Source: Bacteroidota bacterium
GTDB lineage: Bacteria; Bacteroidota; Bacteroidia; Bacteroidales; F082
Reading direction: 5' to 3'
NCBI GenBank assembly: GCA_013203805.1
Contig: JABMPH010000504.1
Coordinates: forward strand, 18,883-82,882
Length of the DNA stretch: 64,000 nucleotides
The position numbers and the translations under genes are program-made. A model generated the notes under the pieces. The model searched no databases. It saw nothing but the letters and a program-made list of their open reading frames with translations, and was not told the DNA's origin. This document shows positions 27,596 through 37,703 of this stretch, in pieces. Numbering within the stretch: the stretch's first letter is position 1; every line of letters starts with the position of its first letter.

Positions 27596-28984
27596 ATGAA
27601 ATACGATATTATCATTATAGGGAGTGGCCCCGGAGGTTATGTGGCTGCAATTAGAGCGTCACAATTTGGGAAAAAAGTTGCAATTGTTGAAAAGGCGGAG
27701 CTAGGAGGCATTTGCCTTAACTGGGGATGTATTCCAACAAAATCATTGCTGAAAAGTGCGCAAGTGCTTAACTATGCAAGGCATGCAGCTGATTATGGTG
27801 TGAAAATTGATGGTGAAGTTAATCCTGATCTTGCCGAAATGGTAAAACGTAGCCGTGGCGTTGCTGAGGGTATGAGCAAAGGAGTTCAGTTTTTATTGAA
27901 GAAGAATAAAGTTGATGTAATAAATGGATTTGGTAAAGTTATACCAGGTAAAAAAGTAGAGGTTTCTACCGATGGCAAAACTGAAATCTACGATGCAGAT
28001 GCCATTATTATTGCCACAGGAGCTCGCTCGCGTGAACTTCCAAATCTTCCACAAGATGGAAAGAAAATCATCGGTTATCGTGAAGCTTTGGTTCTTGAAA
28101 AAATGCCTAAAAGCATGGTAGTCGTTGGTTCTGGGGCCATAGGATCGGAGTTTGCATATTTTTTTAATAGCCTGGGTGTTGAAGTCACTCTTGTTGAATT
28201 TATGCCTAATGTTGTGCCTTTGGAAGACGAGGAAGTTTCTAAAGCATTAGCCCGGTCTTTCAAAAAGGCCAAAATGAAAGTGATGCTTGATTCATCTGTT
28301 GAAACAGTTGACACAACAGGTAATATCTGCAAAGTTAGCATAAAGACGAAAAAAGGTATTGTTGAAGTAGATGCTGATATCGTGCTTTCTGCCGTTGGGA
28401 TAGCAACAAATATTGAAGGAATCGGATTAGAAGAGGTAGGTATTGAAACTGAAAAAGGCAAAGTTCTGGTAAATGATTACTATCAAACAAATGTACCCGG
28501 GTACTATGCAATTGGAGATATTGTGCATGGTCCGGCTTTGGCACATGTTGCATCACACGAGGGTATAACTTGCGTTGAAAAAATTTCAGGTATGGATGTT
28601 GAACCTATTGATTATGGTAATATTCCTGCATGTACATATACAAGTCCTGAGGTTGCATCTGTTGGAATGACTGACGTTCAGGCTAAGGAAGCTGGATATG
28701 ATATTAAAGTTGGTAAATTTCCATTTACTGCATCAGGTAAAGCAAGCGCTGCCGGTAAAAAGGATGGTTTTGTCAAAGTTGTTTTCGATGCTAAATATGG
28801 TGAGTGGTTAGGTTGCCAGATGATAGGTGAAAATGTTACTGAAATGATAGCAGAGGTTGTTGTAGCACGTAAACTGGAAACAACCGGACATGAAATTATT
28901 AAATCAGTTCATCCTCATCCTACAATGTCGGAGGCAGTTATGGAAGCTGTTGCTGCTGCTTATGGTGAGGTGATTCATATTTAA
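27596..28984 (+). CDS. lpdA: Dihydrolipoyl dehydrogenase (E3)
   Basis: The flavoenzyme reoxidises dihydrolipoamide with NAD+ for 2-oxoacid dehydrogenases and the glycine cleavage system. The 462-residue protein has the FAD loop 'IIGSGPGGYVAAIRA', the redox disulfide 'GGICLNWGCIPTKSLL', the NAD loop 'VVGSGAIGSEFAYFF', 'YYAIGDI' and the C-terminal catalytic His-Glu 'SVHPHPTMSEA'. No E1/E2 genes are adjacent, so it probably serves several complexes, GcvP among them. The Old Yellow Enzyme gene follows 21 nt later on the same strand. Confidence 0.95.
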   Translation: MKYDIIIIGSGPGGYVAAIRASQFGKKVAIVEKAELGGICLNWGCIPTKSLLKSAQVLNYARHAADYGVKIDGEVNPDLAEMVKRSRGVAEGMSKGVQFLLKKNKVDVINGFGKVIPGKKVEVSTDGKTEIYDADAIIIATGARSRELPNLPQDGKKIIGYREALVLEKMPKSMVVVGSGAIGSEFAYFFNSLGVEVTLVEFMPNVVPLEDEEVSKALARSFKKAKMKVMLDSSVETVDTTGNICKVSIKTKKGIVEVDADIVLSAVGIATNIEGIGLEEVGIETEKGKVLVNDYYQTNVPGYYAIGDIVHGPALAHVASHEGITCVEKISGMDVEPIDYGNIPACTYTSPEVASVGMTDVQAKEAGYDIKVGKFPFTASGKASAAGKKDGFVKVVFDAKYGEWLGCQMIGENVTEMIAEVVVARKLETTGHEIIKSVHPHPTMSEAVMEAVAAAYGEVIHI

Positions 28985-29005
28985 TTGTTGATAATTCAGT
29001 GTAAA

Positions 29006-30100
29006 ATGTCAAATAACTTATTTGATAAATTTAAACTCGGGGATATTATTCTGAGAAACAGAATTGTAATGGCTCCACTTACAAGGAGTCGTGCAAATAA
29101 TCCCGAACATAAACCAACCGAACTGATAGCTGAATATTACAGACAAAGGGCATCCATAGGTCTGATAATCAGTGAAGGATCACAGGTTAGTCCCATGGGA
29201 GTTGGTTATGTTAATACACCTGGAATATACTCTGATGAACAGGTTGAAGGATGGAAACTGGTTACGGAGGCTGTTCATAATGAGGGTGGTAAAATATTTA
29301 TTCAGCTTTGGCATGTTGGAAGACTTACTCATCCATATTTTTTGAACGGAGAACTGCCATTGGCACCATCGGCCATAAATCCCAATCACCCGATAAGGAC
29401 ACCTGAGGGTGAGAAACGGTCGGTAACGCCAAAGGAAATGACGAAGGAGGATATTAAAATGGTTATTAATGAATTTGCTGTTGGAGCTACCAATGCTGTT
29501 AAAGCTGGTCTTGACGGAGTTGAAATTCATTCCTCAAATGGATATCTACTTCATCAGTTTTTTGCCCCTTGCTCAAATACTCGTACCGACAAATATGGAG
29601 GTTCCATTGAAAACAGAGTTAGAATTATGTTTGAGCTACTTGATGAAATGAAAAAGTATATCCCTGAAAACAGGATAGGAGTGAGGCTAAATCCATCATC
29701 ACATAATTACCATGGCCTAACCATTGATGAGGAAACATTGCCAACCTTTGATTATTTAATTAATAAATTGAATGATTATGAGCTGGCTTATCTACACTTA
29801 AGTGAACCATTCACAGATGTAACAAATGTACCTTTTGCAGAGCCAAATATTGCCAAGCGGTACAGAAAGATATACAAGGGCAATTTGATGATTAACAAAG
29901 GATTTACTCTTGAATCGGGTAATGAAATCATCAAAAATGGTGGGGCTGATTTAGTTGCCTTCGGTACTCCAACTATTGCTAATCCTGATTTGGTTTATCG
30001 AATGAAGAATGATATTCCTTTAGCAGTTGCCGACAAAAAGAAATATTATTCAATCGGAGGGGCTGGTTATACAGATTACCCATCTTTTGAAGAAATATAA
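29006..30100 (+). CDS. Old Yellow Enzyme family alkene reductase (NemA-like)
   Basis: This 364-residue FMN TIM-barrel enzyme shows 'NRIVMAPLTRSRANNPEH', 'IISEGSQVSPMGVGY', 'IFIQLWHVGRLTHP', the FMN/substrate motif 'DGVEIHSSNGYLLHQF', 'TDKYGGSIENR' and a C-terminal 'FGTPTIANPDL'. In the usual family motif the substrate-binding pair is HxxN/HxxH; here it reads 'HSSN'. It reduces activated C=C bonds, for instance of enones or nitro compounds, with NAD(P)H in the cytoplasm. The ATG at 29006 is chosen over an upstream TTG. Probably co-transcribed with lpdA. Confidence 0.88.
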   Translation: MSNNLFDKFKLGDIILRNRIVMAPLTRSRANNPEHKPTELIAEYYRQRASIGLIISEGSQVSPMGVGYVNTPGIYSDEQVEGWKLVTEAVHNEGGKIFIQLWHVGRLTHPYFLNGELPLAPSAINPNHPIRTPEGEKRSVTPKEMTKEDIKMVINEFAVGATNAVKAGLDGVEIHSSNGYLLHQFFAPCSNTRTDKYGGSIENRVRIMFELLDEMKKYIPENRIGVRLNPSSHNYHGLTIDEETLPTFDYLINKLNDYELAYLHLSEPFTDVTNVPFAEPNIAKRYRKIYKGNLMINKGFTLESGNEIIKNGGADLVAFGTPTIANPDLVYRMKNDIPLAVADKKKYYSIGGAGYTDYPSFEEI

Positions 30101-30298
30101 TTTCATATAAGGATGTAATGGAAACCTCATATGGCAATAGTTTTAATTTCTCACAAAGCCGCAATTACGATTATATCGTAACGCAAATGGTTTTTACCTT
30201 CTAGAAAGTCTTCCAACGCCGGACAGTGCGATGGAGTGACTTGTGCGTATATTTAAAAAAAAAAGTGACATTGTGATAAGGTGACAATGGCTCATAAT

Positions 30299-32185
30299 TC
30301 AATTCACAATAATCTTTCTATTAAAACTCCACTTTCCATTAAACACCTTCACCACATAAATTCCACTATTCCAGCCACTAACATCAATTGTTGTATTCTT
30401 ATTTATAACTTTTACTGAATATACTTTTGAACCAACTGAGTTATAGACTTCAATGTTGTATGATTGTTGGGTGCTATTTTCCAGCTCCACAAACAAAGTA
30501 CTTGTTGCAGGATTAGGATACACACGCAAATTGCTATTACTCTTGTTTTCTTCAGTACCAAGGCACATATAGGTTTGTATAATCAGGCTATCGCTCCATT
30601 CACTTTCTCCACAATCGTTGGATGAGCGAACTTTTATGGTTGCCGGACCTTCGTATATTGGGTTCCAATGTATTTGTGTTGTAAGGTTGTCTTGTATTAA
30701 TGTTCCTGCTGTTTCAGGTTGAAGTTCCCACTCGTAATACCATGCACCATTTGTAAAAGATGTTGAGTAGGTAGTAATGCTATCAGTATTAACACAAAGA
30801 TAATCTTTACCTATTGGCTTTTGTGGTATTGAAGGCTGGAATTGGGAGCAGTCTTTGATGTTTATTACCCAGGCATCTTTTTTGTATTGACCCCCAGGAT
30901 TAATTATACACTCCACATCACCATGCAATGTTCCTGTTTCGCATGTTATTGCATAGTTGTAATTATTAATTTGGGTAGCACCGTGTAATGGTAGTGATTC
31001 TCTGCCTCCACTTCCAATGCATTGCTGCCATTGTAATAAACCGGTACTATCTATATTAACAATCCATATATCAGCAAATCCATTTTCGCTATGATTACCG
31101 ACTACATCTCCATCATTTGAAGCTGTATATCCGATTATTGTCAAACCATTGTTCGAAGTTTTAAAAACCGAAGCGGCAGCATCAAGATCAGTGCCGCCTA
31201 AGCATATTTGCCACAATAAGTTGCCATTAGTATTGATTTTAAATAACCATATATCATATATTATTTGGCCAGCAATTCCATGAAATCCACTAACATCCTG
31301 GTCGTTCGAATTTGTGAGAGCCAATAACGCATACCCATCATCTAATTCAACAATTCCTGTTCCTGTTTCAGAGTAACTGCCACCATAACAATTTTGAAAT
31401 AAAATTTCTCCGTTAATGTCAATTTCAACAACCCAAACATCGGTATCCATTTCTGACTCATCTTTTTGACAATCGATCATTCCTCCTTTTTCATAAAACG
31501 ATCCGGTAAACATGTATGTGCCTTGAGAAGTAGCAATCATACTATTAATTCGGTTCATTGAATGGTTGCCGTACGACTTTTCCCATATCATATTTCCGTC
31601 GGAGTCTATCCTGAAAAGCCATACATCACGAACTCCGTAAAAAGTACTTATATCACCACCATCAGTTGTTACCATTGATCCCACTATCAATCCGCCATCA
31701 GTTGTTAGTGTAGCATCTTGAAAGTCATCCAATGAATAACTTCCATAACATCTTTCCCAAATTATATGTCCAATAGAATCAATTTTTACTACCCAAACCT
31801 CATAACTACTATGGTTATTTGACTGAACATCTCCATCATCAGAATTTGTTCCTCCAATTAAATAGTATTCATTATTTGGTAATTCGATTATTTTATAGAA
31901 ACCCTCACCGCCACTACCTCCATAACAATTTTCCCAGATAATATTACCAATTGAGTCCAGACTAACGATCCAAGGATCAGCTCCACCATGAAAATTAGAA
32001 ATTCCAGGATATTCTTTACTGATAGTTTGACTAACCAATACTCCATACTTAGTTTTACTTATACAACCAGGGCGATCATCCTCATCTGTTCCCAGGCATG
32101 CTTGCCAAACAATATCCATTTGTTGTGCATATAAAAAAGAAGTTAAAATGACCAAGATCAGTATTAGTGAATATTTTAATTTCAT
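30299..32185 (-). CDS. T9SS-secreted protein with ~60-residue repeats
   Basis: This 628-residue protein starts at the ATG at 32185, directly at its signal peptide ('LVILTSFLYAQQ'). The body contains about seven repeats, each with 'WIVNIDSxGxxxWxxCxGG'-like strands followed by an acidic 'DGDV' turn, suggesting a beta-propeller. A short Ig/PKD-like segment precedes the T9SS tail 'LRVYPNPATSTLFVEL'. It is an exported surface or extracellular protein of unknown function. It lies behind the 1382-residue T9SS gene, separated by a strong terminator hairpin that ends next to its ATG. Confidence 0.8.
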   Translation of the reverse strand: MKLKYSLILILVILTSFLYAQQMDIVWQACLGTDEDDRPGCISKTKYGVLVSQTISKEYPGISNFHGGADPWIVSLDSIGNIIWENCYGGSGGEGFYKIIELPNNEYYLIGGTNSDDGDVQSNNHSSYEVWVVKIDSIGHIIWERCYGSYSLDDFQDATLTTDGGLIVGSMVTTDGGDISTFYGVRDVWLFRIDSDGNMIWEKSYGNHSMNRINSMIATSQGTYMFTGSFYEKGGMIDCQKDESEMDTDVWVVEIDINGEILFQNCYGGSYSETGTGIVELDDGYALLALTNSNDQDVSGFHGIAGQIIYDIWLFKINTNGNLLWQICLGGTDLDAAASVFKTSNNGLTIIGYTASNDGDVVGNHSENGFADIWIVNIDSTGLLQWQQCIGSGGRESLPLHGATQINNYNYAITCETGTLHGDVECIINPGGQYKKDAWVINIKDCSQFQPSIPQKPIGKDYLCVNTDSITTYSTSFTNGAWYYEWELQPETAGTLIQDNLTTQIHWNPIYEGPATIKVRSSNDCGESEWSDSLIIQTYMCLGTEENKSNSNLRVYPNPATSTLFVELENSTQQSYNIEVYNSVGSKVYSVKVINKNTTIDVSGWNSGIYVVKVFNGKWSFNRKIIVN

Positions 32186-32228
32186 AAAAAAAGCTTTAAA
32201 CGGATTGGGTAAATTACCCAACCCGTTT
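32186..32228 (-). terminator. Rho-independent terminator or attenuator between two T9SS genes
   Basis: AAACGG-A-TTGGGTAA (32198-32212) pairs with TTACCCAA-C-CCGTTT (32214-32228). On the minus strand it is followed by seven T that abut the next gene's ATG at 32185. Confidence 0.75.
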
Positions 32229-32236
32229 GTTTAAAT

Positions 32237-35200
32237 CTAATGATTAATAATCATTTTATTAGTACTTGAGTATCCATTTGTTGAAAGTGTTATAATATAT
32301 ACACCATTGGGTATATTTCTTGTATCCCACAACTTCACACCTTCATTTCCTGAAACGGAAAGTGCTTCTAATATACTACCCCTAATATCAGTAATGGTAA
32401 TTTTTCCACCTACAGAATTGTGAGGTAGCTGATACTTAAATTCTGTCCAGTCCTTTGCTGGGTTAGGTATAGCCTCAATTGTACAAATCATTAGTTGATT
32501 GTAACCGGAGATGTTTATGTCTGATGATTTCATTGTGTTTGAGTCGCTAACATAGAGGCAGTTACAATAACTGTCATCATAAGCAAACTCAAGAATATTT
32601 CGAGCATACGACCTTGCCTCTTTGGTCGATGAATCAGCTAACCATATTAAATCAGCAATTTCTAAACTATCAAGTTGATAAATACTTCTATTTTCACTTT
32701 TAAGTTTAATATTTAGATTGACCATATAGCTATAATCATTTAAAGCATCTAGTTGATCTCCTTGTAGTTCATAGAGTCCAGGTAACATATTAAGCAAAGT
32801 TAACGCATTCGATGTATCACCTTCTGATAAATATGAATTAATTATTTGCTTATCTGAGCCCATTATACCAATGTTATCCAGCCAGTTACGGTAATCAACC
32901 TTGTCAACAATAGTATCAGACAATATGCTTCGGATAATATCCTGCGCTGCTTTTAATCTCTCCGAGCCATAATATGCCATATCCTGAACAAGTACCGTTT
33001 TATATGTACTGCCTGTTGAAAGATCGCGTAGTATGGATATCATATAATCAGGTAAGGGGTCTTCTTTATTTTCCAGATAGTTAAGTAACTCTTCTTTCTT
33101 CATCTCATCAGGGTTTGCTGCCATAATATCAAAGATTGCTGATTCAGGGAAGACATCTGTTCGGTCAGCAACTTCTTTTAATACTTCTTCGGAAAGATGA
33201 GGAGAATCTCCTAACAATTGTGAACGCAATACCCACATGTCGTCAGGTACAGCTGTTTGTATATCAAGTAATTCAGAGGTTGTGCTACCACCATCCTCTA
33301 AATTATCATACAGCATTTTTACGTTTTCATAATCTGAAAGATTTAGCGCATATTCTGTTTCTATTTGTTGGCGCTTTACTGAACTAAATTTGATATCTCC
33401 ACCTTCTCCATAATGAGAAAGACAGTCATTAGACTGTTCAATATCTATCTGAAAGTGGTCCGGGTGGTAACGAAAAACATGTTCGGGGAATTGATCGGGA
33501 CAGTTTGTTTCATTACAATAGTACCAGTTAATATCTCTGTACCCCTCTTGTCGAAAACTCCAATTGATTTCAGGGAAAATAATTTCAGAAAAAGTATTAC
33601 CACTTGCCCTTACGTTATTATCTCCATGGTAAGAGTGAATCATTGCTTCTATTGGCTCAACATCAGTTACAATAAAATCCACATTATTTTGGCTATTTGT
33701 ATTACATTCATATTTTAAACCTAGGGCTTCATTCCAAGTATTTGCTCTATTAGTTCCATAGGCATAATTGCCATAACTTAGATTTTGGAAATCATTGTTA
33801 TATATAAAATCTACATAGACAGGGCATTCGAATGCTCTAATACCAGTGTAATAACCGGTTTGTCCTCCTGTGAATTTGGAGAATTGGTTTTCTTCAATAG
33901 CAAAACCTACGGAGCTGTGTATATCAATGCCATAACCCATTGAGTAACCGCAGGATGTGTCTATATAGTTATAGCCTACTTCAAAATTACTGTTAATTAT
34001 AATTACATTATTAACAGCACTAATATACGCTCCAATACTATTATTAATAAACTCAGCATTATCCACCATAATTGTATTTGTACTGCTTATATCATTAAGG
34101 ACATTAATTCCTTTGTAAAGGTTGTTAAACTCACAGTGGTAGTCAACTCCTGCATAACTATAATCTAATAATTTGTAGCCGGCATTAAATGAATTAATAC
34201 CTGTACCCCTGTTTGGCCATGAGGTATTATAATTACTAAAAGTACAGCCTCTGAAGTTTATGCCTGCTACATTATCGAGTTTTATTTGTTCCGCCATATA
34301 CTGGTTAAATAAATATAAATCGTTTATTTCAAAGCTACAACTAATAAATTCACACCTGTAAGGTAATTTTATTTCGGGTGCAACTGAGTTGAAATTTTGA
34401 TAGGGCATAAAATTTATTGATGTAATGTTATTTTCGAATGTACTATTTGATGCAAGAACTATACCTCCCACAGAACCTACATTTTGAGGGTTGTTATTTG
34501 TAACTGCCAACACTGCATTCTTAATTAGTGAACTATTTTCAACAACCAGTTTGCCCTGGTAAACCAAACCATTTGCATATTGTAATTGGGAAGCAATTTT
34601 AATCCCCCTTACTTCAATACCATGCCATGGATCGTTGCATGCTGCATGGTGTGTTAAAGTGGTGCTGTTAAGTATTAATTCCCCACCATTTACACCGGGA
34701 ATTCCATCCCCAATATTTTCCATAGTTCCTGCTTCAATAATAATCTTTGCATCGGGGCCCATTAGAATTGTAGAATTGTTAAAAGTAATTTTTACTCCTT
34801 TGGGTATAGTAAAACCTTTTGCAAATGACAAAATAACATTATTAAATGGATCTTCTTGCTGAAATGTAAAGTGTTCCTTATAGGTATAGTCGTCAAAGTC
34901 AACACCAATTAAAAAACTACCTATAAATTCATTATCATAACTATCGGTTATTATATAATCATATGTTCCTTCGCCAAGATTATTTGCGTAAAAATATCCA
35001 TCATCATCCCATGAGAAAATAATGGATGGGTCACTGGTACATTCTATTGTATATGGATCGTTAGGAGCTTCGAATGGCGCACCACCACTTACATATATTA
35101 TTACACTTCCATCAGTATCACCCGGGCAGGTAACATCTTCTGGGAATGCTTCTGCTTCAAGGGGTACCCAAGTGTTTGAGTTTTCGGGGAGTATGTAGTA

Positions 35201-36385
35201 GTTTTTGTTTTCAAATTCTCTGAAAGTTGAAACACTTTGTGGAATTGGATCATTAAACTCAAAAACATCAGGTACAAAGGTGCCTGCTGTAATATTGTGT
35301 TGAACATCATCATATTGATAAATTCGGCCAAGTTTGTTTCCATCATTTGAAACACCATATATATGTCCATCAGGTGCAGTTTGAAGGAATGTTCTACCAT
35401 AGTCGTAATAAGGTGCAACGGAATGAACATATACAATGTCGGTGGTGGATGCATAGGTTACATAGTTTATCTTCACAATCCCTCCATCTGTTGTTGATAT
35501 ATAAAGCATGTTGTCTTCGAGAGTTGAGAACTCTATTCCACCAATTCTACCCAAATCAAGATCAATTATTTTAGGTGTTCCACTGTTCACAACTATTATT
35601 TGGTCAACAATAACCCAATTTTGGTAAAGATCATAGGTGCCATGAGTCCATGCAATAACATCATTGTTATTATCAACAATATATTCAAGGTTGTAAGCGT
35701 CAAAATGCTTCTCGGATAAATCTGTATGATTTTCGGTAATAATATCAGCAATAAATTGAACTCCGTTCTCTGTGATGATCCAATGACGAAGAGCTGCATC
35801 TTCATATGGATTACCTGGTTCTGTTCGAATTGTTGATGTAAACATTTCTCTTTCTCCTCCTATTTCCTCGCCAATTGCAAAACCGGTATAACCAAATCTA
35901 ACACCTCCGATTATATGACTATCGCTATCTAATGTAGCTTGGCTGGATGAATAATTGATTTGGTTATACTTGAGATTACAACTTGTCACCCGCTCTTCTA
36001 TATAAAATGAATAGTATTTATCAACATGGTTGGGTTTATTAATTATTTGATATTCTTGTTGTAATTTTTGATTTGTCCATGGATCATATGTATTGCTGTA
36101 GCAAAGCTGGGGTCCTATAACGTAAAAATTCCGATCATAGTTGTTGTTGTAGGCACCGCCAGACACATAGCAATAATTATCACCATTAAATATTGGTGTT
36201 TCAGGCAATTGTAGTTTTTCAATGGAGCCATCACTATTAAACGTTAATTGATAGGTCCCATAGGATTGGTAGTAAGCATTCTCTATTGTAGGTAGAACCC
36301 ACCTGCCAAGCACATGTTGAGCATTTAAATTGTTCAACATACTAATTGATAGTATTGTAAATATTATTAAAATATATTTTTTCAT
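32237..36385 (-). CDS. Large T9SS-secreted protein with right-handed beta-helix-like region
   Basis: This 1382-residue protein has a signal peptide ('SMLNNLNAQHV'). The first third has repeated beta strands of propeller-like sequence. The middle (about residues 510-930) is rich in short asparagine-containing strands such as 'FENNITSINF' and 'FRGCTFSNYN', as in right-handed beta-helices, and is preceded by a 'GVKITFNNSTILMGPDAKI' start. A helical region leads into the T9SS tail 'IEAIPNPAKDWTEF' and 'GVYIITLS'. It is likely a cell-surface protein; ligand unknown. Its upstream region holds a GTAT microsatellite. Confidence 0.78.
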   Translation of the reverse strand: MKKYILIIFTILSISMLNNLNAQHVLGRWVLPTIENAYYQSYGTYQLTFNSDGSIEKLQLPETPIFNGDNYCYVSGGAYNNNYDRNFYVIGPQLCYSNTYDPWTNQKLQQEYQIINKPNHVDKYYSFYIEERVTSCNLKYNQINYSSSQATLDSDSHIIGGVRFGYTGFAIGEEIGGEREMFTSTIRTEPGNPYEDAALRHWIITENGVQFIADIITENHTDLSEKHFDAYNLEYIVDNNNDVIAWTHGTYDLYQNWVIVDQIIVVNSGTPKIIDLDLGRIGGIEFSTLEDNMLYISTTDGGIVKINYVTYASTTDIVYVHSVAPYYDYGRTFLQTAPDGHIYGVSNDGNKLGRIYQYDDVQHNITAGTFVPDVFEFNDPIPQSVSTFREFENKNYYILPENSNTWVPLEAEAFPEDVTCPGDTDGSVIIYVSGGAPFEAPNDPYTIECTSDPSIIFSWDDDGYFYANNLGEGTYDYIITDSYDNEFIGSFLIGVDFDDYTYKEHFTFQQEDPFNNVILSFAKGFTIPKGVKITFNNSTILMGPDAKIIIEAGTMENIGDGIPGVNGGELILNSTTLTHHAACNDPWHGIEVRGIKIASQLQYANGLVYQGKLVVENSSLIKNAVLAVTNNNPQNVGSVGGIVLASNSTFENNITSINFMPYQNFNSVAPEIKLPYRCEFISCSFEINDLYLFNQYMAEQIKLDNVAGINFRGCTFSNYNTSWPNRGTGINSFNAGYKLLDYSYAGVDYHCEFNNLYKGINVLNDISSTNTIMVDNAEFINNSIGAYISAVNNVIIINSNFEVGYNYIDTSCGYSMGYGIDIHSSVGFAIEENQFSKFTGGQTGYYTGIRAFECPVYVDFIYNNDFQNLSYGNYAYGTNRANTWNEALGLKYECNTNSQNNVDFIVTDVEPIEAMIHSYHGDNNVRASGNTFSEIIFPEINWSFRQEGYRDINWYYCNETNCPDQFPEHVFRYHPDHFQIDIEQSNDCLSHYGEGGDIKFSSVKRQQIETEYALNLSDYENVKMLYDNLEDGGSTTSELLDIQTAVPDDMWVLRSQLLGDSPHLSEEVLKEVADRTDVFPESAIFDIMAANPDEMKKEELLNYLENKEDPLPDYMISILRDLSTGSTYKTVLVQDMAYYGSERLKAAQDIIRSILSDTIVDKVDYRNWLDNIGIMGSDKQIINSYLSEGDTSNALTLLNMLPGLYELQGDQLDALNDYSYMVNLNIKLKSENRSIYQLDSLEIADLIWLADSSTKEARSYARNILEFAYDDSYCNCLYVSDSNTMKSSDINISGYNQLMICTIEAIPNPAKDWTEFKYQLPHNSVGGKITITDIRGSILEALSVSGNEGVKLWDTRNIPNGVYIITLSTNGYSSTNKMIINH

Positions 36386-36919
36386 GATTTTTTGTAATTA
36401 GTTAATTTAAGGGATAAATAAGAAATAGGTTTTGGAATATCGAGATGTGTGATATTTAAGGGGGGTGGAGGTCTAATGGAGTATGTATGTATGTATGTAT
36501 GTATGTCCGTCTCCGTTGTCCTCCGACGGATAAATATGTCCTTCTCATCTATGTTTCGTTGGATAGATGAAGGTGCTAATGATACATAACAAAGCAACTT
36601 GTACCCATTTGGAGTACAGTATAAAAAAATGGATGATATTGATTTTCTCAACATCGCATATTCAATGGGTTAGTGGTATCTACTTATTAGTACCCAAAAA
36701 ACTTTTTTTTATACCTACTAGTAAACTTTTTTATGAAAATAAAGTCTATTTATAATGGGTATAGATTATAAATTGTTAGAGACAGTCAAAATTGGTACTA
36801 TTGTATGGAGATTTTTCGTCACTCCTTATAGTCGTTTCCCTCGAAATTGACAGATACCACATAGGTGCGCATTTCATAGGAGAGGTAGTCATGTGATTGG
36901 TTAATATGATTAGATGTTA
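36386..36919. other. 534-nt non-coding region upstream of the large T9SS gene
   Basis: No credible gene is seen. It contains the GTAT tandem repeat (36480-36506), a 6-bp hairpin TCCGTC/GACGGA (36506-36511 / 36525-36530), an imperfect hairpin CTTCTCATCTAT/ATAGATGAAG (36541-36552 / 36563-36572) and a degenerate palindromic element, GGAGATTTTTCG...CTCGAAATTGACAG (about 36807-36853). Promoter elements for the leftward gene could not be identified with confidence. Confidence 0.5.
36480..36506. repeat. Tetranucleotide tandem repeat (GTAT)n, about 6.5 units
   Basis: Perfect GTAT units run from 36481 to 36506. The tract lies about 95-120 nt upstream of the start of the large T9SS gene on the minus strand, outside any coding frame. 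Confidence 0.9.
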
Positions 36920-37621
36920 TTACAGGTTTTTAAGAGCAATGGTGTGGCATGCTACTATACCAGCAGTTTCGGTACGTAATCTTGATTTGCCCAAACGAAT
37001 AGGAACAAAGCCATTTTGTTTAGCTAGGTTGAATTCTTCTTTACTAAAATCACCTTCGGGACCAATGAGTATTAAGGCATTATTGCCTGGGATATATTGT
37101 TCAAATAATTCATTCGTTACTTCATCATCAATGTAGGCAATGTATTTATAACCATCAAAATCCTGTTTAATAAAATCATTGTACCTTTGTTTGTTATTTA
37201 ACTTAGGATGGTAAGATTTTAAAGATTGTTTCATGGCTGAAGTAATAACCTTATTTAATCTATCAACTTTAATCTCTTTCCTTTCAGAATGGTAACAGAT
37301 TATGGGCGTAATAATATCAATTCCTATTTCGGTTGATTTTTCAAGAAACCACTCGTATCTTGTAATATTTTTTGTGGGAGCAATGGCAATTTGCAGTATA
37401 GTATCTCGCTTATCCTTGCCAATTGTTTTCTCAGTAATTTCAATAACGCATTTTTTCGAATTTGCATCAACAATAATACACTTGTAGTTGTAGCCTTTTC
37501 CATCCGTGAAAAAAACAATATCTCCAACAGTTTTCCTAAGTACTCGAATTATATGCTTTGACTCTTCCTCACTGAGGGTAGTTACAGGCTCGACAATATT
37601 TGGGGAATAGAATAAATTCAT
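36920..37621 (-). CDS. rsmE: 16S rRNA m3U1498 methyltransferase
   Basis: RsmE methylates N3 of U1498 in 16S rRNA using SAM. The 233-residue protein has the N-terminal PUA-like part ('ESKHIIRVLRKTVGDIVFFTDG') and the C-terminal SPOUT knot: 'QIAIAPTKN', 'EKSTEIGIDIITPIIC', 'LILIGPEGDFSKEEF' and 'RLGKSRLRTETAGI'. Single housekeeping gene lying between T9SS genes. Confidence 0.94.
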   Translation of the reverse strand: MNLFYSPNIVEPVTTLSEEESKHIIRVLRKTVGDIVFFTDGKGYNYKCIIVDANSKKCVIEITEKTIGKDKRDTILQIAIAPTKNITRYEWFLEKSTEIGIDIITPIICYHSERKEIKVDRLNKVITSAMKQSLKSYHPKLNNKQRYNDFIKQDFDGYKYIAYIDDEVTNELFEQYIPGNNALILIGPEGDFSKEEFNLAKQNGFVPIRLGKSRLRTETAGIVACHTIALKNL

Positions 37622-37635
37622 TTTTACAAAGATTT

Positions 37636-37671
37636 CAAAAAAAATAGTCCAACCTATAAGATTGGACTATT
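37636..37671 (-). terminator. Rho-independent terminator of the PKD/T9SS gene
   Basis: AATAGTCCAA (37643-37652) pairs with TTGGACTATT (37662-37671); A-rich sequence at 37636-37643 gives the U-tract on the minus strand. It sits just upstream of rsmE. Confidence 0.8.
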
Positions 37672-37703
37672 ACTATGAACGATTATCAATAGTTCAAATA
37701 TAA

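Noticed and set aside
30101..30298. Possible regulatory RNA between the OYE gene and the T9SS gene
   Set aside because: Only a weak repeated GTGACATTG/GTGACAATG was seen; no stable fold or known motif.
34635..34862. ORFs on the plus strand inside the large T9SS gene and similar ones in other long genes
   Set aside because: Antisense shadows of clear coding frames, without own signals.
36382..36654. 90-codon minus-strand ORF upstream of the large T9SS gene
   Set aside because: It runs through the GTAT microsatellite (giving HTYIHTY) and low-complexity sequence; no protein-like composition.
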